A stretch of DNA of 34,287 nucleotides from Mycobacterium sp. AT1 (GTDB taxonomy: Bacteria; Actinomycetota; Actinomycetes; Mycobacteriales; Mycobacteriaceae). Position 1 is the first letter of the stretch. Every line of letters begins with the position of its first letter. The position numbers and the translations under genes are program-made. The stretch spans positions 1-34,287 of the forward strand of contig NZ_MVOC01000071.1 of the NCBI RefSeq assembly GCF_002043095.1. Reading direction: 5' to 3'. Of the stretch, positions 29,556-34,287 are shown piece after piece. Below the pieces are notes generated by a model. The model was not told the DNA's origin. It was given only the letters and a program-made list of their open reading frames with translations, and searched no databases.

Positions 29556-30569
29556 CTACTTCATCGTCACCAGGTTGCGCCACAGGTTGCGAAGGCTGTC
29601 AGTTCCACCGAACAGGGTGGTGAAGTGCGTCGAGTCGACGAGGACGATGTCCCCGGCGCGCCGATCCGCCGGCGGCATCCAGATCAACGCGTTGAACTCC
29701 GTCGTGCCGTCGCTGGTGAAGGGATGTGGACGGTTGAGGTCGACTCGCTGGCGACCGAGCACCCGCACCGCGTCGCTCTCCGGGGCCGTGAGCTCGTAGT
29801 GCGGGAGGTGCGGGTGGAAGTTCAACGTGGACACATCGGTCAGTAGCCGCGGGGTGTCCAAGTCGCGGATGGCCGTCAGACGTGCGATCTCGTTGGTGCC
29901 GTCGACGACTGCCGGCCGCAGCCCCCAGACGTTGCGCACCGGGACGTCGAGCGCGTTCATCAACGAACGGGTGTACTGACCAAACCGCTGTTGGCGTGGC
30001 ACCAGGCGGTCACCGTGGTGTTCGTACTCCACCTGCCGTTGGCCGTAGTCGTCGGTGAAGCCGACGTCGTGATGCGGCGCCAACAGTAGGCACGTGCCGT
30101 CGCGCTCGAGCCACTCGGCGATCGCGGCGACCTCTTCCGGCGCGGCCTCCTGCTGGGACAAGAGGTGGTCGAGGCCGAAGATCATCAACGTGTCGGTGTC
30201 GGCCAGGACGCGTTCGTCGATCGGCAGTTTGAAGCCGGCCTGGTCGATTCGCTGGAAGACCGCCACCGGATGACCGGTTGCCTCCTCCGCCAGCGCTTGG
30301 AAGTCCAAGGTGGATCGATGGAACAACTCCAGTGTCCCCGCGATGCCCTGGAGAAAGTTCGTGGCGTCGTATTCGGGTGTCTCGTACGCCGGCCACGCGA
30401 CGTTGCGCACCTCGGTGATGGTCGAGAATCGATTCTCCATCGCAGCCGGATCTCGTTGCGCTTCCCAGGGATAGGCCCAACTCCAGTAGATGCTGACGCG
30501 CCGCCCGCCGGTATGGGGCCTGGCGACGTGGTTCTGGTTGTAGGTGCGCGCCCGCGGCATCGTGGTCAT
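29556..30569 (-). CDS. DyP-cassette protein, GATase1-like fold (unknown function)
   Basis: A 337-residue cytosolic protein I cannot name. Two segments recall a glutamine-amidotransferase-like or DUF4350-type fold. Near 135-170 is TDTLMIFGLDHLLSQQEAA, then EEVAAIAEWLERDGTCLLL and APHHDVG. Near the C-terminus is GDIVLVDSTHFTTLFGG, then SLRNLWRNLVT. In such proteins the first is the strand-loop with a raised lip and the second the last strand and helix. There is no catalytic Cys at the expected place, so amidotransfer is unlikely. The N-terminus contains VSIYWSWAYPWEAQRDPAAM, rich in aromatics. It is 9 nt downstream of the DyP peroxidase on the same strand and almost certainly cotranscribed, pointing to a role in handling the peroxidase's substrate or product. 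Confidence 0.75.
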   Translation of the reverse strand: MTTMPRARTYNQNHVARPHTGGRRVSIYWSWAYPWEAQRDPAAMENRFSTITEVRNVAWPAYETPEYDATNFLQGIAGTLELFHRSTLDFQALAEEATGHPVAVFQRIDQAGFKLPIDERVLADTDTLMIFGLDHLLSQQEAAPEEVAAIAEWLERDGTCLLLAPHHDVGFTDDYGQRQVEYEHHGDRLVPRQQRFGQYTRSLMNALDVPVRNVWGLRPAVVDGTNEIARLTAIRDLDTPRLLTDVSTLNFHPHLPHYELTAPESDAVRVLGRQRVDLNRPHPFTSDGTTEFNALIWMPPADRRAGDIVLVDSTHFTTLFGGTDSLRNLWRNLVTMK

Positions 30570-30578
30570 GGTGGTCCT

Positions 30579-31922
30579 TCAGTCGCCCAGCGTCGCGAGG
30601 TAACGCATCGCCTTCAGCCCTGGCAGGAAGAAGTAGGCACCGCCCTTCAGCGTCGTGAAGGCCGGGATTCCGCGGTGCACCTTGCGGATCGGCCGGTTGG
30701 GGACGGTGAAGTCCATCGTCCCGTCCTGCACACCGCCGATCGGGTCGTGTTCGTTGCCAAGTTCGTGGAACGACTCGTCGTTGATCCACACGTTCTGAGC
30801 GAACTCGAACTGCCGCACCAGGTTCGCGCAGATGATGAACGCCGCGATGCCGCGATCGATTCCGTCGTCGGGTGCACCCTCTGGCAGCGCGGGTCCGTAC
30901 GTCGCACCGCGCCGGATCATCCGCCTGCGGTTCATGTAGTGCGCGGTGTCCCGCGGATTCAGCCGGCGGGCATGCGAGCCGAGTGGACACGCATAGCCGA
31001 ACGGATCCATCTCCTTGTAGTTGAAGTCGTTGTTGCGCATGGGGTCCGCACCGAGTTCGGGATCGTCCTCCTTGGGCGCCAACACCAACGGCGCCCCGCT
31101 CCGCCAGCGGCCCATGAACTTTGCAGCGAGCAGGTCCGCTTCCTCCGTCGTGTCGGAATGTTCACGGAGATACTCGCGAAAGACGGCAACGTGTTCCTCC
31201 AGGCGCCGATACGCCATGTAACTACCGTTGCGAGACAGGATCTCTGGCTCAGGAAGATTTGCGACGGGCCCGTCCTCGTCGGGATAGCCGAGAATGAACT
31301 CCCCGGGTTCGAGCGCTTCTCCGGACCCGGGGGTCGGCTCCTCCCCGGAACCCTTCATCACCGGCTGCGACAACCGGTCACGAAATCCGAAGTGGTCGTG
31401 GGCGTAGTTGAACGGTGGCGTCGCGTTGAGATCGAGATACGAAAGACTGCGGACACCGTCGGTTCTCGACAGCAGCCCGTCGTGCTCCTCGATCGAACGA
31501 CGGCACTGTTCGTCGTTGCGGGAGAACAAGATCGCGATGGCGTGCACATCGTCTCCGGCCAGGCCGCCGACCCAACGCCCGGGGTCATTGGCACCCGTGT
31601 CCCCCAGAATGCTCGCCCGCGACGGCATGCCTTCCCGGAACTCGTCGGGAAAGGTCGCCAACGAATCCTCGGGCAGCCCCAGCGCGCGCAGGCCGTTCCA
31701 CGTGAATGCCAGTGTCACCCAACGGTCGGAGCGTTCCATCTCGTCGACTGCGTCGGCCGCGGACTGGGTCTTGTCCGACAACTCCGAGAGCCACGCCCGA
31801 CCGCCGGCGGCGGTGTCGAACGTCAGGAACTCGTAGCGTCCCGTGATGGCTGGTGTTCGCGTCAACAGAATGTGCTGGATGTCGTCGAGCTCGAGCGTCG
31901 ACGTCGGTGAAGAACCGCTCAT
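30579..31922 (-). CDS. DyP-type heme peroxidase
   Basis: A 447-residue dye-decolourising-type peroxidase, which uses hydrogen peroxide to oxidise diverse substrates. The distal Asp182 lies in HFGFRDRLSQP (the usual GFxDG has Arg in place of the second Gly). The proximal heme ligand is His317 in YACPLGSHARRLNPRD, and the distal Arg338 lies in RRMIRRGATYG. The sequence is much longer than the encapsulated mycobacterial DyP (about 335), carries no Tat or Sec signal, and no encapsulin gene is adjacent, so it is a different, cytosolic subclass. The ATG at 31922 overlaps the stop of the preceding gene (ATGA), so translation is coupled. The downstream partner gene follows after 9 nt. Confidence 0.9.
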   Translation of the reverse strand: MSGSSPTSTLELDDIQHILLTRTPAITGRYEFLTFDTAAGGRAWLSELSDKTQSAADAVDEMERSDRWVTLAFTWNGLRALGLPEDSLATFPDEFREGMPSRASILGDTGANDPGRWVGGLAGDDVHAIAILFSRNDEQCRRSIEEHDGLLSRTDGVRSLSYLDLNATPPFNYAHDHFGFRDRLSQPVMKGSGEEPTPGSGEALEPGEFILGYPDEDGPVANLPEPEILSRNGSYMAYRRLEEHVAVFREYLREHSDTTEEADLLAAKFMGRWRSGAPLVLAPKEDDPELGADPMRNNDFNYKEMDPFGYACPLGSHARRLNPRDTAHYMNRRRMIRRGATYGPALPEGAPDDGIDRGIAAFIICANLVRQFEFAQNVWINDESFHELGNEHDPIGGVQDGTMDFTVPNRPIRKVHRGIPAFTTLKGGAYFFLPGLKAMRYLATLGD

Positions 31923-32479
31923 TGCATTTGGTCGAGCATGGTCGAGAAGGCCGCTTTCAGTCGTAACGCCTTCTTGATCTCGTCGGCCGTCACATACGGG
32001 TACTCGCCGTACTCCAGGAAACTCGGCACCTGATGCTCTCGGACGAAGTTGATGAACGCCTCCGGGTTCTCCTTCCAATCCTCGGGAAAGCCAACGAGAT
32101 TGGTGAACACCGTCGTGATGCCGGTCGCACTGAAGAGCTGCACCGCGTCTTCGGTGTACTTGTCGAAGTCGGTGTCGAAGATGCCTTGATACTGGAAGTG
32201 CAGTCCGGATCCGACGTCGAAGAGCACCCACCGCAGATAGTGCAGGTGCAACGGCGCCAACGCCTCCGGGCTCGCCGCGATGGTTTCCTCGATGGTCTTT
32301 CCGTAGGCTCGCACCGCCTCCTCGCGGCCCTCCTTCACCTTCGCGATGATGGAGAATCCGTGGCAAGCAGGAGTCCGCGGAAACACCGGGCCGTACCGTC
32401 CCCGTTCAAGGTCGAAGTAGCCCTCTTTCGGGATCGCCATCGCCGCCGGTGTCGTCCAGTCCCGGTCACCGTCAGCCAT
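31919..32479 (-). CDS. DyP-cassette protein with a ferredoxin-like (dimeric barrel) fold
   Basis: A 186-residue protein. After a short N-terminus (MADGDRDWTTPAAMAIPKEG) the sequence GFSIIAKVKEGREEAVRAYG, then LHLHYLRWVLFD, HFQYQGIFDTDFDKYTEDAV and TGITTVFTNLVGFPEDW, alternates strands and helices as in alpha+beta barrel proteins (monooxygenase-like, chlorite-dismutase and DyP relatives). A C-terminal FINFVREHQVPSFLEYGEYP segment resembles a helix cap. It may bind heme or the peroxidase. The ATG at 32479 has GGGGGA upstream; 44 extra codons of the longer frame are not protein-like. The last bases overlap the DyP start. It heads the three-gene cassette. Confidence 0.8.
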   Translation of the reverse strand: MADGDRDWTTPAAMAIPKEGYFDLERGRYGPVFPRTPACHGFSIIAKVKEGREEAVRAYGKTIEETIAASPEALAPLHLHYLRWVLFDVGSGLHFQYQGIFDTDFDKYTEDAVQLFSATGITTVFTNLVGFPEDWKENPEAFINFVREHQVPSFLEYGEYPYVTADEIKKALRLKAAFSTMLDQMQ

Positions 32480-32661
32480 GTCGTCCCCCGTTCGGCTCCA
32501 CCCAGGCGGACGGTACACCCGCCGCCAGGGCATTCGTTCGAACTTCGACAATTTGACGATCAGGAAAGCAAATCGCGGTCCAAGTCCTTGACCAGCATTT
32601 ACGCTACGCATTACCGCTCCGGTGCGGTTCGTGACGGGGCCGTGTAGTCAGGGGATGCACG

Positions 32662-32955
32662 ATGCGACTAAGACAGTGCTGCACGAGCGTGGGTCTCGCC
32701 CTCACCTTCCTGTCCGTGGGAATAACTGCCTCGTCGCCCGCATCGGCGGATTGCACCAATGCGGGAGCCGCGACCGTGTGCGCCCAGGGTTCGGTCCGCG
32801 GCGGTGGACCCGACGCCCCGATCGCGGGGCCAAGCTACCCCTCGTACTGCGCGGACCCTTGGTATTGCGACGACGGCTGGGACGTGGACGTCATCTGGGA
32901 CCCCGGACGGCCCGGCCGACCCGGTGGCGGAGGCGGCATCGGTCCACGTCGCTGA
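32662..32955 (+). CDS. Small secreted Cys-rich protein
   Basis: A 97-residue exported protein: signal peptide to about residue 30 (VGLALTFLSVGITASSPASA, cleavage before DCTN). The mature 67 residues contain four Cys (DCTN, VCAQG, YCADPW, YCDDGW) and a Gly/Pro/Arg tail (DPGRPGRPGGGGGIGPRR). This pattern is seen in small mycobacterial secreted proteins that lie beside hemophore-like genes. An AGGGG site precedes the ATG. It is divergent from the DyP cassette across 182 bp and is followed after 48 nt by the hemophore-like gene. Its function is unknown; a role in heme or metal handling is only suggested by context. Confidence 0.75.
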   Translation: MRLRQCCTSVGLALTFLSVGITASSPASADCTNAGAATVCAQGSVRGGGPDAPIAGPSYPSYCADPWYCDDGWDVDVIWDPGRPGRPGGGGGIGPRR

Positions 32956-33003
32956 GCACCGCCCCCCACGTCCTGCCAACCGTTCGATGAAGGAGCCGAA
33001 AAG

Positions 33004-33348
33004 ATGTTCTTCCGCAACATTATTGGCGTCGGCATGATCGCCGGCGCGATGCTGGTGGGTACCGCCGCGACTGCCACCGCCGATCCGCCGAACTGCACCG
33101 CCGCGGACCTGGCCGGGGTCATGTCCGGGGTGAACGCGGGCACGTCGAGCTACCTGTTCACCCACCCCGACGTGAACGCGTTCTTCACCGGCCTCAAGGG
33201 CAAGTCGAGGGACGAGATGCGCACGGAGATCGAGGCGTACGGGGAGGCAAATCCACAGGTGCGCGACGAACTTCGGGCCGTGAGGCAGGCCGCCGCCGAC
33301 TTCCGCGACCGCTGCGACGCACCCGTCCCCGACGGGCCCATGGGCTGA
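33004..33348 (+). CDS. Hemophore-related (MHB domain) secreted protein
   Basis: A 114-residue protein with a signal peptide (FRNIIGVGMIAGAMLVGTAA, cleavage near ATADPP) and an all-helical mature domain. Its blocks are CTAADLAGVMSGVNAGTSSY, LFTHPDVNAFFTGLKGKSRD and ANPQVRDELRAVRQ, with a second Cys in FRDRCDAP forming the expected disulfide. This is the MHB fold of mycobacterial hemophore-related proteins (Rv0203 type), which take part in heme capture at the cell surface. An AAGGAG site lies 7 nt before the ATG. The neighbouring DyP peroxidase and cytochrome bd genes are both heme enzymes. Its stop codon lies in the first of three tandem 8-bp repeats. Confidence 0.85.
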   Translation: MFFRNIIGVGMIAGAMLVGTAATATADPPNCTAADLAGVMSGVNAGTSSYLFTHPDVNAFFTGLKGKSRDEMRTEIEAYGEANPQVRDELRAVRQAAADFRDRCDAPVPDGPMG

Positions 33349-33365
33349 CGGGCTGACGGGCTGAC
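33342..33365. repeat. Three tandem GGGCTGAC units at the hemophore-like stop
   Basis: GGGCTGAC is repeated exactly three times. Each unit contains TGA, and since 8 is not a multiple of 3 the three stops (33346, 33354, 33362) close all three forward frames. The first is the stop codon of the hemophore-like gene. Confidence 0.8.
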
Positions 33366-33418
33366 GGGCGGCAGCTTCGTCACGGGCAGTGGGCCGGGTT
33401 ACCGGGTAGCTGACTTGG

Positions 33419-33694
33419 TCAATCTCGCCTGAGGAGTGCGTAGGCCCTGGCCTTGAGCGTGTCGCGGTCGTCGAACATCGCTCGGCCCTCTCGGATCCAG
33501 TCGCCGCGCCCGTCGTGAGACTTGGGCTTCCACCGGCCGTTCCATTCGGCCAACTGTATTTCCCAACAGGCGAACTCGACCACTAGCGCGGCGAGCCCCC
33601 GGTCGGCGAGCACCGCTCGATCCGACACCGAGGCAAGCATCGTGGCCAGGTCGACGAAGGCAGGCACTACGTCGCCGCCGTTGCGTGCCGTCAT
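33419..33694 (-). CDS. Small conserved-looking hypothetical protein
   Basis: A 91-residue frame with protein-like composition: MTARNGGDVVPAFVDLATML, then VLADRGLAALVVEFACWEIQ, WNGRWKPKSHDGRGDWIREG and a C-terminal DTLKARAYALLRR. The Trp/charge-rich end and mixed helices suggest a real soluble protein without a signal peptide. I do not recognise a family. It converges on the hemophore-like gene. No clear ribosome-binding site or -10 box was found. Confidence 0.55.
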   Translation of the reverse strand: MTARNGGDVVPAFVDLATMLASVSDRAVLADRGLAALVVEFACWEIQLAEWNGRWKPKSHDGRGDWIREGRAMFDDRDTLKARAYALLRRD

Positions 33695-33803
33695 CGCCCG
33701 AAACCAGCCTTCCGATCGCCCGCGGTGCAGCGGGATGGCACCTGCACCTGCTGACCATCACACGGCGACGGACCGAACGCTACGGCCGAAAGTCCTCTTC
33801 ACG

Positions 33804-33965
33804 ATGGCGTCCAGCGCGGAGATCCCCGACCTGGGGCTCGCCGTCGTCACCGACAAGGAGTGGTTCGTCCATACGCTGCACGCGTTGATGGTGCCCGGCG
33901 AGCTCCGCCAATTTGGCCGTGCCGAATTCGAGGACGCCAAACAGCCGGCGGCCGGATCTGCCTAG
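33804..33965 (+). CDS. Possible 53-aa protein upstream of cydA
   Basis: An ATG at 33804 opens 53 codons with a strong G/C preference at third positions (MASSAEIPDLGLAVVTDKEW, then HALMVPGELRQFGRAEFEDA). No ribosome-binding site is evident and no family is recognised. It could be a small gene or a remnant. The cydA start lies 146 nt after its stop. Confidence 0.35.
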   Translation: MASSAEIPDLGLAVVTDKEWFVHTLHALMVPGELRQFGRAEFEDAKQPAAGSA

Positions 33966-34111
33966 CGGGCCCTTGGTGTGGTCGACGCCACCCCAAATCA
34001 TCCGGCGCGAGGACTTTCGCCTCTGTCGCGGCGTGCGCCGGATACGGATAGTTCACCACGGGCCGCGCCACGTCGTTGCGCGGTCCTTCATCGTGCAGGA
34101 AGGGGTCAACG

Positions 34112-34287
34112 ATGGACGCGCTCGACGTCTCCCGGTGGCAGTTCGGCATCACCACCGTCTACCACTTCCTCTTGGTACCGCTGACGATCGGCTTGGCGCC
34201 GATCATCGCGGCGATGCAGACCGCGTGGGTGGTCACCGGAAACCCCGCCTGGTACCGACTGACCCGCTTCTTCGGCAAGCTGTTCCT
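34112..34287 (+). CDS. cydA: Cytochrome bd oxidase subunit I (partial, 5' end)
   Basis: The first 58 codons of cydA, cut by the window end. The N-terminus MDALDVSRWQFGITTVYHF, LLVPLTIGLAP, MQTAWVVTGNPAWY and RLTRFFGKLF is almost the M. tuberculosis CydA sequence as I remember it. His18 in TTVYHF corresponds to the heme-b595 ligand of E. coli CydA (His19). The full enzyme is an inner-membrane quinol oxidase that keeps respiration going at low oxygen or when the bcc-aa3 branch is inhibited. AGGAAGGGG lies about 9 nt before the ATG. The upstream 146 nt should hold its control region. Confidence 0.95.
   Translation, partial: MDALDVSRWQFGITTVYHFLLVPLTIGLAPIIAAMQTAWVVTGNPAWYRLTRFFGKLF

Noticed and set aside
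29320..29583. 87-codon frame on the minus strand opposite the interrupted ORF
   Set aside because: It overlaps the end of the 337-aa gene in another frame and has Ser/Gly-rich low-information composition; the plus-strand frame is more protein-like.
30165..31910. 581-codon open frame on the plus strand
   Set aside because: It is antisense to the DyP peroxidase and its partner, has biased Arg/Val/Gly composition and no domain. The minus strand carries full family motifs.
30579..31922. Encapsulin cargo DyP
   Set aside because: No encapsulin gene is near, the protein is about 100 residues longer than the cargo type, and the C-terminus shows no cargo-loading peptide that I can recognise.
1..34287. 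CRISPR arrays, tRNA/rRNA genes, insertion sequences, prophage or plasmid origin
   Set aside because: No regularly spaced repeats, cloverleaf-like sequences, transposase motifs with terminal repeats, or replication genes were seen.

Overview
The window is high-GC actinobacterial DNA and almost certainly comes from a mycobacterium, probably a free-living rapid grower (Mycolicibacterium type). Lineage markers are a DUF732 secreted protein, an EspC-like type VII secretion (T7SS) substrate beside a WXG/DUF1023 hydrolase and an LppJ-like lipoprotein, a hemophore-type (MHB) protein, a CydA that matches the mycobacterial form, and many start codons lying 6-8 nt behind a TANNNT box, the layout of mycobacterial leaderless mRNAs. 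I see no insertion sequence, tRNA, rRNA, CRISPR array or prophage block.

Layout. 1-5.9 kb: a PDR/VanB ferredoxin reductase, a Nudix hydrolase with a GIY-YIG protein, an SGNH hydrolase, DUF732, a lipid-binding-like protein with an NTF2-like protein, and two small mycobacterial proteins. 5.9-8.5 kb: an acyl-CoA synthetase under a dyad that overlaps its promoter, then a short-chain dehydrogenase behind a possible leaderless upstream ORF. 8.5-10.7 kb: an NlpC/P60-like peptidase, a TetR regulator and two small membrane proteins. 10.7-19.2 kb: the Tex RNA-binding protein, a bicovalent-FAD oxidase with a lipoprotein signal, an acyltransferase-3 membrane protein, a secreted protein, a DUF4239 membrane protein and a large Ser/Thr/Pro-rich surface protein.

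19.6-26.4 kb is an amide-utilisation locus. A zinc-ribbon FmdB-like protein, an acetamidase/formamidase, a homoserine-acetyltransferase-like alpha/beta hydrolase and a PucR regulator lie in one direction. Just upstream are a MarR regulator and, divergently, an AmiC-like cytosolic amide sensor. A strong promoter with a perfect dyad at its start site precedes fmdB. Downstream are an uncharted 59-codon ORF, a 12-bp perfect hairpin and a GreA-like factor.

26.5-29.6 kb holds a T7SS-linked cassette: EspC-like protein, WXG+DUF1023 hydrolase, LppJ-like lipoprotein, and a small ORF interrupted by an in-frame TGA. This resembles the M. tuberculosis Rv2078-Rv2079-lppJ block, as I recall it. 29.6-34.3 kb has a heme theme: a three-gene DyP peroxidase cassette without encapsulin, divergent from a secreted Cys-rich protein and a hemophore-like protein, followed by small ORFs and the start of cydA (cytochrome bd oxidase) cut by the window edge.

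The best candidates for something undescribed are the DyP cassette, the amide locus with three regulators and a non-amidase hydrolase, and the T7SS cassette with its interrupted ORF.
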